This document shows, piece by piece, positions 1 through 8,006 of a DNA stretch of 53,097 nt. The position numbers were made by a program, and so were the translations under genes. Numbering within the stretch: position 1 is the first letter of the stretch; every line of letters begins with the position of its first letter. This DNA comes from CAVQGZ01 sp964356295. GTDB lineage: Bacteria; Actinomycetota; Actinomycetes; Jiangellales; Jiangellaceae. A model generated the notes under the pieces. It saw only the letters and a list, made by a program, of their open reading frames with translations, did no database searches and had not been told where the DNA came from. The stretch is taken from positions 1 to 53,097 of the forward strand of contig CAYHHE010000007.1 in the NCBI GenBank assembly GCA_964356295.1, in the 5' to 3' direction.

Positions 1-62
1 ATGGCACAGACCAGCGACACAACCAACCCCCCATCCACACCCCAGGAGGCACCCACTCAAGG

Positions 63-1049
63 TCAGGTCGGCTGCGTCGTCCCACCGCCGAAGTGCTGGT
101 AGCCACCCGCACCGGCGACCGTCGGGCGGTCGGACTCGTCCCATCCCTCGACGGAAACGCCCTCGCCGGGTCGCACCGTGCCGATCAGCACCCATCGCTC
201 CGGCAGCACAGTCTGCGACGGGAAGCAGCCGACCAGCGCGTGGTCCTCGCCCCCTCCGAAGACCCAGTCCCGAACGTCGGCGCCGAGGCCATGAGCCATC
301 TGCGCCAGCGTGGGATCCACCGGCACCCGGGTGGCGTCCAGGACGATGGCGACGTGTGACTGCTCGGCCAGGTGACCGACATCAGCGAGCAGACCGTCGC
401 TGACGTCGATGAGCGCCGTGGCACCCAGCCGCGCAGCCTCGGGACCAGCGTCGTAGACGGGTTCGGGACGCCGATGCGCATCGACCAGGGCCCGTGGAGA
501 CCGGAAGCCGCGCTGCAGCACAGCGAGCCCGGCAGAAGCCCAACCCAGCCGGCCGCAGACGGCGACCACGTCGCCCGGGCTTGCGCCGGAGCGGGTGACC
601 GGGTCGTCGTCGGTGACACCCACGCCGGCCACGCTGATGCTCACCTGCGGCCCGGCCACCAGGTCTCCCCCGACGACACTGCACCCCAGGGGGGCCGCCT
701 CGTCACGCATCCCCTCGGCCATCTCGACCAGCCACCGAGGCTCGAGATCAGCCGGGGCGGTGACCCCTGCCAGCAACGCCGTGGGGCGCCCGCCCATCGC
801 GGCGATGTCGGCCAGGGTGACAGCGGCTGCCTTGCGCCCCACGTCGTGTGCGCTGGACCAGTCACGACGGAAGTGCGTCCCCTCCACCAGGACGTCGGTG
901 CACGCCAGAACCCGCACACCGCCGACGTCGAGCACCGCGGCGTCGTCCCCGGGACCGACCAGCACCTGCTCGTGCTGAGGCAGGCGGGGCAGGATCCGCG
1001 CCAGCAGCCCGAACTCCCCGACATCGGACAGGTGCTCGCTGGCCTCCAC
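63..1049 (-). CDS. thiL: Thiamine-monophosphate kinase ThiL
   Basis: The 328-residue product should phosphorylate thiamine monophosphate with ATP to the cofactor thiamine diphosphate in the cytoplasm. Family signatures are visible in order: an N-terminal GEFGLL segment, the nucleotide/metal loop VGPGDDAAV near residue 32, DVLVEGTHF near 53, the KAAAVTLADIAAMGG segment near 73, VGGDLVAG near 125, and DVSDGLLADVGHL near 215. Length is normal for ThiL. The start is GTG at 1049; an in-frame TAG lies 12 bases upstream, so no longer start is possible. A TAGGGT hexamer ends 6 bases before the start and no Shine-Dalgarno site is seen, which suggests a leaderless transcript. It is divergent from the small RAM-domain gene. 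The identity is secure; the promoter reading is inference. Confidence 0.95.
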   Translation of the reverse strand: MEASEHLSDVGEFGLLARILPRLPQHEQVLVGPGDDAAVLDVGGVRVLACTDVLVEGTHFRRDWSSAHDVGRKAAAVTLADIAAMGGRPTALLAGVTAPADLEPRWLVEMAEGMRDEAAPLGCSVVGGDLVAGPQVSISVAGVGVTDDDPVTRSGASPGDVVAVCGRLGWASAGLAVLQRGFRSPRALVDAHRRPEPVYDAGPEAARLGATALIDVSDGLLADVGHLAEQSHVAIVLDATRVPVDPTLAQMAHGLGADVRDWVFGGGEDHALVGCFPSQTVLPERWVLIGTVRPGEGVSVEGWDESDRPTVAGAGGYQHFGGGTTQPT

Positions 1050-1055
1050 GCCTGC

Positions 1056-1061
1056 ACCCTA
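1056..1061 (-). promoter_or_regulatory. Candidate -10 hexamer of leaderless thiL
   Basis: TAGGGT on the minus strand, 6 bases before the thiL GTG. It fits the actinobacterial TANNNT -10 pattern with transcription beginning at or next to the start codon. No convincing -35 hexamer is seen. Confidence 0.4.
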
Positions 1062-1119
1062 GGTGCTACAGGTAAGGTGATCGTCACCCCGCGCACCCGC
1101 CCACCCGCAGGAGTCCGAC

Positions 1120-1356
1120 GTGACCGTCCAGGCCTACATCCTGATCCAGACTGAGGTCGGCAAGGCTGCTGACGTCGCCCGGACGATCGCGGGCCTGGAC
1201 GGAGTCGCGTTGGCCGAGGACGTGACCGGCCCCTATGACGTCATCGTGCGGGCCGAGGCACGCGACGTCGACGAGCTGGGCAAGCTGGTGGTGGCCAACG
1301 TCCAGTCGGTCGCGGGCATCACTCGCACGTTGACCTGCCCCATCGTCCACCTCTAA
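1120..1356 (+). CDS. Lrp/AsnC-type ligand-binding (RAM domain) protein
   Basis: This 78-residue protein consists only of the C-terminal regulatory (RAM) domain of Lrp/AsnC regulators, with no helix-turn-helix. The beta-alpha-beta-beta-alpha-beta pattern is visible: AYILIQTEVG, a helix, GVALAEDVTGPYDVIVRAEA, a helix, and a closing strand TRTLTCPIVHL. Stand-alone RAM proteins usually form oligomers that bind amino acids and may act as sensors or partners of full-length Lrp proteins. The GTG start is preceded by AGGAG six bases upstream. It lies between thiL and the DUF3515 gene, 16 bases before the latter, so the two are probably cotranscribed. The ligand is unknown. Confidence 0.85.
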   Translation: MTVQAYILIQTEVGKAADVARTIAGLDGVALAEDVTGPYDVIVRAEARDVDELGKLVVANVQSVAGITRTLTCPIVHL

Positions 1357-1372
1357 CTCCCACTGCTGGGCC

Positions 1373-1864
1373 GTGGCGGCCACGACCAGTCACGCCCAGG
1401 CCCTCGCAGCACTGATCATCGGAGTCGGCGCAGCAGGCTGCGGGTTCGGCCCCGTCGAGGTGGCGCCGCACGAGCCCGAGGACGGCACTGAGCAGGTGTG
1501 TGCCGACTTCGTGGCCTCGACCCCGGAGGTGCTCGCTGACGCGGTGCGACGAGAGGTGAGCCCCCCGTCCTCGACCACCGCGGCCTGGGGGCAGCCACCT
1601 ATCGTGCTTCGGTGCGGCGTCCCGGCACCGGTGAGCACCGACCCGACGACCGGTGTGCTTGTCCTGGACGACATCGGCTGGCTTCCGGTGGCCGGTGACG
1701 CAGGAACGTTCTTCACCACGGTGGATCGCGTGGCCGCCGTCGAGGTGGCGGTACCCGATGACTACGCGCCCGAGTCGGACGTGCTGCTCGATCTCACGCC
1801 CGCCATCGAGGCGACGCTGCCGCCGGCCGACGCCGCCGTCAACGAAGGCCGAGCGGACGGTTGA
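1373..1864 (+). CDS. DUF3515 family protein, probable exported/lipoprotein
   Basis: A 163-residue protein matching the actinobacterial DUF3515 family by content and context (next to ddl and thiL, as in other actinobacteria). The N-terminus is a hydrophobic stretch (ALAALIIGVGAAGC) ending in an AAGC sequence at about residue 23 that could be a lipobox, although the residue at -3 is Ala and the n-region lacks Lys or Arg. The rest looks like a small extracytoplasmic domain with Cys residues near 44 and 82 that could form a disulfide. The start is GTG at 1373. The last 26 bases overlap the 3' end of ddl on the other strand. The function of the family is unknown. Confidence 0.75.
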   Translation: MAATTSHAQALAALIIGVGAAGCGFGPVEVAPHEPEDGTEQVCADFVASTPEVLADAVRREVSPPSSTTAAWGQPPIVLRCGVPAPVSTDPTTGVLVLDDIGWLPVAGDAGTFFTTVDRVAAVEVAVPDDYAPESDVLLDLTPAIEATLPPADAAVNEGRADG

Positions 1865-2930
1865 GGGCGGTCGTGATCAGACGCTCCACCAGGGCCGGGT
1901 AGTCCAGCCCGCTGGCTGCCCACACCCGCGGGAACATCGAGGACGCGGTGAAGCCGGGCATCGTGTTGACCTCGTTCAGCAGCACCCGGCCGTCCGGGCA
2001 GAGGAAGAAGTCCACCCGGGCCAGCCCCTCGCAGCCCAACGCGTCGAAGGCAGCGGCAGCCAGGTGCTGGACCTGGCTGGCCGTCTCGCCCCCGAGGCGA
2101 GCCGGGATGACCAGCTCGAGCGCGTCCTCGTCGAGGTACTTGGCCGCGAAGTCGTAGAACGCGTGCTCCCCACCGACGATCACCTCGCCCACCACACTGA
2201 CCTCCGGGGGGGCGGCATCGACGCTCTGCAGCACTCCGCACTCCAGCTCGCGGCCCTCGACCATCTCCTCGACGACCAGGACGGGGTCGAAGGTGGCCGC
2301 GTGCTCGACGGCGGCGGGCAGGTCGCCGGCCATGTCGACCTTGCTGATCCCGAAGCTGGACCCGGCGCGCGAGGGCTTGACGAAGACCGGCCAACCCAGG
2401 GCACCTACCTCGGACGCGACGCGTGGACGGTCGTTCTCCCAGTCGTGCCGTGTGAAGGTCACCCAGCGGCACACCGGGATCCCGGCAGCGGCCAGCAGGG
2501 TCTTCATCACGTGCTTGTGCATCGCGGCCGCGCTGGCGAGCACGCCGGAGCCGACGTAACGCACGTCGGCAAGCTCGAGCAGGCCCTGCACTGTCCCGTC
2601 CTCGCCATAGGAGCCGTGCAGCAGCGGCAGCACGACCTCCACCTCACTGAGCCTCGCCGGTGGTTGGCCGGGCGGCGACTCGCTCATGCCCTCCCCGGCG
2701 ACGACCTCGAGCAGGCCGTCGGAGCTGGGACGCGCCATCGCCTGCGCGCTGTCGGCGGTCACCCAGTGACCCTCACGGGTGATCCCGACCGGGAGCACCC
2801 GGAAGCGCCTCTGGTCGATCGCTGCGACCACTTGGGTCGCGGTGAGGCAGGAGATCGCATGCTCAGGGGAGCGCCCGCCGAACACGACCGCCACCCGTGG
2901 CCGGGCATCCCCTGTCGCCGTTGCGATCAT
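1839..2930 (-). CDS. ddl: D-alanine--D-alanine ligase
   Basis: The 363-residue ATP-grasp enzyme joins two D-alanines for the peptidoglycan stem peptide. Visible family elements are VAVVFGGRSPEH at the N-terminus, HGSYGEDGTVQG (the central glycine-rich loop), FVKPSRAGSSFGISKV (ATP binding), VEEMVEGRELECGV, KYLDEDALELVIPA (omega-loop region) and the C-terminal metal/substrate motif LLNEVNTMPGF. The frame is open 31 codons further upstream, but ATG 2930 was chosen because the conserved domain begins there and TAGGGT ends 7 bases before it, consistent with a leaderless transcript; GTG 2936 is possible. It overlaps the DUF3515 gene tail to tail and is divergent from the PLP-enzyme gene. Whether it prefers D-Ala or D-lactate at the second site cannot be decided by eye. 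Confidence 0.94.
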   Translation of the reverse strand: MIATATGDARPRVAVVFGGRSPEHAISCLTATQVVAAIDQRRFRVLPVGITREGHWVTADSAQAMARPSSDGLLEVVAGEGMSESPPGQPPARLSEVEVVLPLLHGSYGEDGTVQGLLELADVRYVGSGVLASAAAMHKHVMKTLLAAAGIPVCRWVTFTRHDWENDRPRVASEVGALGWPVFVKPSRAGSSFGISKVDMAGDLPAAVEHAATFDPVLVVEEMVEGRELECGVLQSVDAAPPEVSVVGEVIVGGEHAFYDFAAKYLDEDALELVIPARLGGETASQVQHLAAAAFDALGCEGLARVDFFLCPDGRVLLNEVNTMPGFTASSMFPRVWAASGLDYPALVERLITTALNRPLGLR

Positions 2931-2937
2931 CGCCACG

Positions 2938-2943
2938 ACCCTA
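2938..2943 (-). promoter_or_regulatory. Candidate -10 hexamer of leaderless ddl
   Basis: TAGGGT on the minus strand, 7 bases before ATG 2930. It supports that start over the longer open frame. Confidence 0.35.
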
Positions 2944-2965
2944 GCGCCGTGGCAGGCTCCGGGAC

Positions 2966-4078
2966 GTGAGCGACGCTTCGTGGCGCCCGAGCACCCGAGC
3001 GGTGGTCGTCGGGCGACCCACACCCGGACCCGATGCGCCGATGAGCACCCCCGTGGTAGCGACCTCGACGTTCGGGTTCGGTGGGGTGCACGGGTACGGC
3101 CGGTATGGCAACCCCACCTGGGAGGCCCTGGAGACGGCGCTGGGCTCCCTGGACGGCGGGACCGCTGTCACCTTCGCCTCCGGGATGGCCGCGGTATCTG
3201 CGGCGCAAGCCGTCCTGCTGTCGGGCATCGATCCGTCCGCTGCGGTGCTTGTCCCGGTCGACGGGTACCACACCGCGATCGAGCTGCTCAGCGGGCTCGG
3301 GCGACCGGTCCACGCGGTTCGGATGGCCGACACGACCGCCGTCGTCGAGGCGCTTCCCGGTGCCGGGCTGCTGTGGGTGGAGAGCCCCACGAACCCGCTG
3401 CTCGAAGTCGCCGACGTGGCCGCCCTGTGCGCTGCAGCGAGGCGCACCGACACGCGGGTCTGCGTCGACGCCACCATGGCCACACCGCTGCTGCTGCGCC
3501 CCCTCGAGCTGGGCGCGGACCTCGTGGTGCATGCCGCGACGAAGTACTTGTCGGGACACTCCGACGTGCTTCTCGGGGTGGTCACCGGTCGCCGCACGGA
3601 CCTCGTGGACCAGGTCAGAGCGCACCGCAGCCTGCACGGAGGGATCCCGGGGCCGTTCGAGGCATGGCTGGCCCTGCGCGGGCTGCGCACGCTGCCGGTG
3701 AGGCTGGCGCAGGCCCAGCGCACCGCTGGTGAGCTGGCACGACGGCTCGCCGGGCATGCCAGCGTCGAGCGGGTGCGCTATCCGGGCCTGCCTGCGGACC
3801 CCGGCTACGAGCGGGCCCGCTCCACGATGGACGGCCCTGGCGCCCTGATCGCAGTCGAGGTGCGTGGAGGGGCGACCGCCGCCGACGCTGTCGCGGCTCG
3901 TACCCGGCTGTGGGTGAGCACCACGAGCTTCGGCGGGGTGGAGTCGACGTTGGAGCGCCGGCGGCGATGGCCGAAAGAGCGACCGACCGTCCCCGTGTCG
4001 CTGCTGCGACTCTCGGTGGGACTCGAGGACGTCGAGGACCTGTGGGCCGACCTCGACGCCGCGCTCACTCCGCCTTGA
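2966..4078 (+). CDS. Cys/Met metabolism PLP-dependent enzyme (cystathionine gamma-synthase/lyase type)
   Basis: A 370-residue fold-type I PLP enzyme of the MetB/MetC/cystathionine gamma-lyase family, acting in transsulfuration. Diagnostic segments are YGRYGNPTWEALE near residue 45, the phosphate-binding region FASGMAAVSA near 70, WVESPTNPLLEVAD near 133, VDATMATP near 170, and the Schiff-base segment HAATKYLSGHSD near 190, in which Lys is the cofactor lysine. The C-terminus keeps the substrate-carboxylate pattern LLRLSVGLEDVEDLWADL. The GTG start has only a weak GGGAC upstream; ATG at residue 26 is an alternative. The last 14 bases overlap gpsA on the opposite strand. Motifs do not separate synthase from lyase, so no gene symbol is given. 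Confidence 0.88.
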   Translation: MSDASWRPSTRAVVVGRPTPGPDAPMSTPVVATSTFGFGGVHGYGRYGNPTWEALETALGSLDGGTAVTFASGMAAVSAAQAVLLSGIDPSAAVLVPVDGYHTAIELLSGLGRPVHAVRMADTTAVVEALPGAGLLWVESPTNPLLEVADVAALCAAARRTDTRVCVDATMATPLLLRPLELGADLVVHAATKYLSGHSDVLLGVVTGRRTDLVDQVRAHRSLHGGIPGPFEAWLALRGLRTLPVRLAQAQRTAGELARRLAGHASVERVRYPGLPADPGYERARSTMDGPGALIAVEVRGGATAADAVAARTRLWVSTTSFGGVESTLERRRRWPKERPTVPVSLLRLSVGLEDVEDLWADLDAALTPP

Positions 4079-5057
4079 CGTCCCGACCCAGCAGCGAGGT
4101 GAGCATGTCCGCCGGGGTCATCTCTCCCCGGACCACCTGGACGACATGGCCGACGATGGGCATGTCCACGTCGGCGGCCCGGGCGAGTTCGAGCACGGAC
4201 TCGCAGGACTTCACGCCCTCGGCCACCTGACGGGTGGACGCGGCGATCTCGGCCACCGACTCCCCGCGGCCCATCCGCTCCCCGAAGGTCCGGTTGCGCG
4301 ACAGCGGCGACATGCAGGTGGCGACCAGGTCACCCAGGCCGGCCAGACCGGCGAACGTCGCCGGCGAGGCGCCCAGGGCGGCGCCGAGCCGCGCAGTCTC
4401 GGCCAGTCCTCGCGTGATGACCGCCGCCTTCGCGTTCTCGCCGAAGCCGAGCCCGTCGGCGATGCCGGTGGCCAGTGCGATCACGTTCTTCACCGCCCCG
4501 CCGAGCTCGGTGCCCACCACGTCGGGGTTGGTGTAGGGGCGGAACCGGGGGGTGTGGCAGGCCCGCTGGACCTGGACCGCGTTCTGCTCGTCGGTGCACG
4601 CCACGACCGTCGCGGCCGGCTGCCGCTCAGCGATCTCGCGGGCCAGGTTGGGTCCGGAGATCGCCACGAGTTGTTCCTCGGGCGTGCCGAGAACCTCGGC
4701 GACGACCTCGGTCATCCGCTTGGCGGTGTTGAGCTCGATGCCCTTCATCAGGCTCACCATGATCGCGTCCGACGGGACGAGGCCTTGCCACTGCATGAGG
4801 TTGGACCGCAACGTCTGGGCGGGCACGGCCAGCACCACCAGCTGGGCCCCGTCCAGCGCCGCCGCCGGGTCGTGGGTGGCCCGCACGCCGTCGGCAAGCT
4901 TGATGCCGGGGTGGTAGAGCGGGTTCTCGTGGGTGCGGTTGATCAGGTCGCACACCTCGGGCTCATACCCCCACATGACCACGTTGGTCCCGGCATCGGT
5001 GAGCACCATCGTGAAGGCCGTCCCCCACGACCCTGTTCCGAACACCGCTGCTCGCAT
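4065..5057 (-). CDS. gpsA: Glycerol-3-phosphate dehydrogenase [NAD(P)+] GpsA
   Basis: The 330-residue enzyme reduces dihydroxyacetone phosphate to sn-glycerol-3-phosphate for phospholipid synthesis. The N-terminus carries the Rossmann loop AVFGTGSWGTAF, followed by the conserved segments NPLYHPGIKL, SLMKGIELNT, ISGPNLAREIA and GAVKNVIALATGIADGLG (catalytic Lys of the GxxKN motif), and the C-terminal AGLGDLVATC and SRNRTFGERMG. The ATG at 5057 is preceded by a purine-rich GAGGGAG; the same frame runs open far upstream only because it reads through plsC in the wrong frame. It lies 62 bases after plsC on the same strand, so the two steps leading to acylated glycerol phosphate are probably one operon. 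Confidence 0.96.
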   Translation of the reverse strand: MRAAVFGTGSWGTAFTMVLTDAGTNVVMWGYEPEVCDLINRTHENPLYHPGIKLADGVRATHDPAAALDGAQLVVLAVPAQTLRSNLMQWQGLVPSDAIMVSLMKGIELNTAKRMTEVVAEVLGTPEEQLVAISGPNLAREIAERQPAATVVACTDEQNAVQVQRACHTPRFRPYTNPDVVGTELGGAVKNVIALATGIADGLGFGENAKAAVITRGLAETARLGAALGASPATFAGLAGLGDLVATCMSPLSRNRTFGERMGRGESVAEIAASTRQVAEGVKSCESVLELARAADVDMPIVGHVVQVVRGEMTPADMLTSLLGRDVKAE

Positions 5058-5119
5058 CGCTCTCCCTCTCTGTCCCCGCCCACCTGGACGGTGCCCAACC
5101 GTGTCGCTGGGCTGCTGCG

Positions 5120-5869
5120 TCAGTCCTTGCCCGCCAGGCGCGGCTTGCCAGTGACGGGGACGCCCGCCCTCACCGGGTCGTAGCGCTCCGTAGGGGCCAC
5201 CTCGCCCCGGATCTGCTCGAGAAGCCCGGTGAGGTCGGCCATGATGCGCCAAGTGGCCTCGCGCAGCGCCTTGCCCGACCTGACGGGGCCCAGCCCGGAC
5301 AGGTCGACCGGTGGACCGGCTCGCACCACGACCTTCACCGGGGGGAACAGCCGCGCGACCCGGGCGTAGGGGGGGAGGATGCGCTGAGCCCCCCAGTGGG
5401 CCAGCGGGATCACCGGGCAGCCGGTCTCCATCGCGATCCTGGCCGCGCCGGACTTCCCGCGCATGGGCCACAGGTCGGGGTCGCGGGTGAGCGTGGCCTC
5501 GGGATACACCACGACACATCCGCCGTCGGCCACCGCATCGAGGGCTCCCTGCAGGGACAGCGTGGCGTCCATGGTCTCTCGGTGCACAGGGATCTGCCCG
5601 ACCTGGCGCAACAGCTGGCCGGCCACAGGGACGTCGAAGATGGACGCCTTGGCCATGAAACGTGGGATGCGTCCGGCAGCGTCCAGGAAGTGCGCCACGA
5701 CGAAGGGGTCCGCCTCGGAGATGTGGTTGGCGGCCACCACGCACCCGACTCCCTCGGGGGGGAGGTTCTCCGCACCGCCCCAGTCGCGTCGGGTGAGGAC
5801 CGTCATGGTCGGCTTGAGGGCGAGGATGATCGAGCGGTACGTCAGCCGCAGATCCGGCTCGTCGCTCAT
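5120..5869 (-). CDS. 1-acyl-sn-glycerol-3-phosphate acyltransferase (PlsC family)
   Basis: A 249-residue membrane-associated acyltransferase of the PlsC/LPLAT family, which transfers a fatty acyl group to lysophosphatidic acid to give phosphatidic acid. The catalytic motif NHISEADP (NHX4D) is near residue 55, a FMAKASIFDVPVAG segment follows, and the PEATLTRD block near 128 corresponds to the glycerol-phosphate-binding EGTR region. A VIPLAHWG segment matches block IV. ATG 5869 was chosen over the ATG seven codons upstream because it sits directly after a strong GGAGGAGGGAGGGG purine tract. The gene is followed by gpsA, which makes its glycerol-phosphate precursor. It is divergent from fbiD across a 71-base gap with an inverted repeat. 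Confidence 0.9.
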   Translation of the reverse strand: MSDEPDLRLTYRSIILALKPTMTVLTRRDWGGAENLPPEGVGCVVAANHISEADPFVVAHFLDAAGRIPRFMAKASIFDVPVAGQLLRQVGQIPVHRETMDATLSLQGALDAVADGGCVVVYPEATLTRDPDLWPMRGKSGAARIAMETGCPVIPLAHWGAQRILPPYARVARLFPPVKVVVRAGPPVDLSGLGPVRSGKALREATWRIMADLTGLLEQIRGEVAPTERYDPVRAGVPVTGKPRLAGKD

Positions 5870-5901
5870 CCTCACCCCTCCCTCCTCCACCGCGTAGGCG
5901 C

Positions 5902-5934
5902 ATCCTGCCTCATGTGTGAGCGTGCTGGCAGGAT
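5902..5934. promoter_or_regulatory. Inverted repeat in the plsC/fbiD divergent region
   Basis: ATCCTGCC at 5902-5909 and GGCAGGAT at 5927-5934 form a perfect 8-bp inverted repeat with a 17-base spacer that itself contains a CTCA/TGAG pair. It lies between divergent starts, and the right arm includes the AGGA that serves as the fbiD ribosome site. It could be an operator shared by plsC-gpsA and fbiD, or an RNA hairpin hiding the fbiD ribosome site. No regulator can be named. Confidence 0.35.
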
Positions 5935-5940
5935 CTGGTC

Positions 5941-6573
5941 ATGTCCCAGGCCGGCTGGTCGGCCGTCGTCCCGGTCAAGCGGACGGCCGTTGCCAAGACG
6001 CGGCTGCGGGGAGTCGAGGCGGACCTGCGGCGTCGTCTCGCGCTGGCGTTCGCGGCCGACACGGTGCGCGCCCTGCGCGCGTGCCCATCGGTCATCGAGG
6101 TTGTCGTCGTCACCGACGACCCACAGGCGCGCGAGATCGTCTCGCACCTCGGAGTGACGGTCGTCCCCGACGCGCCGGACGCGGGGCTCAACCCGGCCTT
6201 GGAGTACGCCGTCGGCCAGGTCCGGGTGCGGCGGCCTGCCAACGGCGTGGCGATGGTCTCCGCCGACCTCCCAGCAATGCGCCCTGAGCAGGTCGCGATC
6301 GTGCTCGCCGAGGCCGACCGGTACGCCCGTTCGTTCGTCGCTGACTCGGCTGGCGTGGGCACGACCGTGCTGTGCGCCGGCGTCGGCGTGGACCCCGAGC
6401 CCGCCTTCGGCCCCCGATCGCGTGCCGCGCACCGCCACAGCGGGGCTGTCGAGATCGCCCGCGTGGACATCGCGTCGGTGCGCCGCGACGTCGACACCGA
6501 CGTCGACCTTTGGGACGCACTGCGTCTCGGGGTCGGGCCCGCCACCGCTGCTGTGTGGGCGCCGACTCGGTGA
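5941..6573 (+). CDS. cofC: 2-phospho-L-lactate/phosphoenolpyruvate guanylyltransferase (coenzyme F420 biosynthesis)
   Basis: A 210-residue nucleotidyltransferase-fold protein of the CofC/FbiD family. In actinobacteria it activates phosphoenolpyruvate (2-phospholactate in archaea) with GTP as the first committed step of coenzyme F420 synthesis. The N-terminus has the nucleotide-binding pattern AVVPVKRTAVAKTRL, followed by EVVVVTDDPQAREI, the GLNPALEYAV segment and MVSADLPAM, the expected metal-binding Asp motif. The C-terminal half has GVGTTVLCAG and the FGPRSRAAH substrate segment. The start is ATG 5941 with AGGA about eight bases upstream. It is convergent with hup, 6 bases apart. Other F420 genes (fbiA, fbiB, fbiC) are not in the window. 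The mycobacterial name is fbiD. Confidence 0.9.
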   Translation: MSQAGWSAVVPVKRTAVAKTRLRGVEADLRRRLALAFAADTVRALRACPSVIEVVVVTDDPQAREIVSHLGVTVVPDAPDAGLNPALEYAVGQVRVRRPANGVAMVSADLPAMRPEQVAIVLAEADRYARSFVADSAGVGTTVLCAGVGVDPEPAFGPRSRAAHRHSGAVEIARVDIASVRRDVDTDVDLWDALRLGVGPATAAVWAPTR

Positions 6574-6579
6574 GCAGCG

Positions 6580-7310
<731 letters not shown>

Positions 7311-7391
7311 CTGGGGCCCCCTCGAGAAGCCGGTCGTGGTCGTGGTGGCCCATGAAACCATGGTGTCCCCGCGCCAGGTCATCTGCCCCGG

Positions 7392-8006
7392 TCAGTGGGA
7401 CTCGGCGAGTCGCGCCAGGGTGCGCGGCAGGTACGCCGGGCGAACCTGCTCGAACGCGTCGATCAGCTCCAGGTGCCGCATCGTCAGGCCTATGTCGTCC
7501 AGTCCCTCCAGCAGCCGCCATCGGGTGTAGTCGTCGATCCGCAATGCTGCTTCGAGGTGCGCTGCGGCGACCGACACCGTCCGCTGCTGCAGGTCGACGG
7601 TGACCTCGAGCGACGGGTCGGCCTCGAGCAGGTCCCACATCTGCTCGACCACCGACTGGTCCACCTCGGCAGCCAGCAGCCCCGCCTTGCCAGCGTTCCC
7701 ACGGAAGATGTCAGCGAAGCGGGACGACAGCACGACGCGGAAGCCGAAGTCCTGCAGCGCCCACACCGCATGCTCCCGGGAGGACCCGGTGCCGAAGTCG
7801 GGTCCGGCGACCAGCACGCTCGCGCCGGCGAAGGCCGGCTGGTTGAGCACGAACCCGGGGTCCGCCCGCCAGGCGGCGAAGCAGCCGTCCGCGAACCCGG
7901 TTCGGGTCACGCGCTTGAGGTACTCGGCGGGGACGATCTGGTCGGTGTCGACGTTGCTGCGGCGCAGCGGTGCTCCGCGGCCGACGTGGACCGTGAAGGG
8001 CTTCAT
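7392..8006 (-). CDS. leuD: 3-isopropylmalate dehydratase small subunit LeuD
   Basis: A 204-residue small subunit that with LeuC isomerises 2- to 3-isopropylmalate in leucine synthesis and, with CimA present, also (R)-citramalate to 3-methylmalate for isoleucine. Family features are RRSNVDTDQIVPAEYLKR near residue 15, the swivel-domain active-site segment GPDFGTGSSREHAVWAL near 70 and SSRFADIFRGNAGKAGLL near 92. The ATG at 8006 overlaps the leuC stop as ATGA, so translation is coupled. Length is normal. It is followed 81 bases later by hup on the same strand. Confidence 0.96.
   Translation of the reverse strand: MKPFTVHVGRGAPLRRSNVDTDQIVPAEYLKRVTRTGFADGCFAAWRADPGFVLNQPAFAGASVLVAGPDFGTGSSREHAVWALQDFGFRVVLSSRFADIFRGNAGKAGLLAAEVDQSVVEQMWDLLEADPSLEVTVDLQQRTVSVAAAHLEAALRIDDYTRWRLLEGLDDIGLTMRHLELIDAFEQVRPAYLPRTLARLAESH

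Noticed and set aside
1..102. 33-codon plus-strand frame beginning at the first base (MAQTSDTT...)
   Set aside because: It overlaps the 3' end of thiL on the other strand, has no visible upstream region and resembles no known protein; the ATG at base 1 is probably chance.
4065..5903. 612-codon frame apparently extending gpsA through plsC
   Set aside because: The upstream half is the wrong frame of plsC, low-complexity Arg/Gly/Pro; gpsA has its own ATG and ribosome site at 5057.
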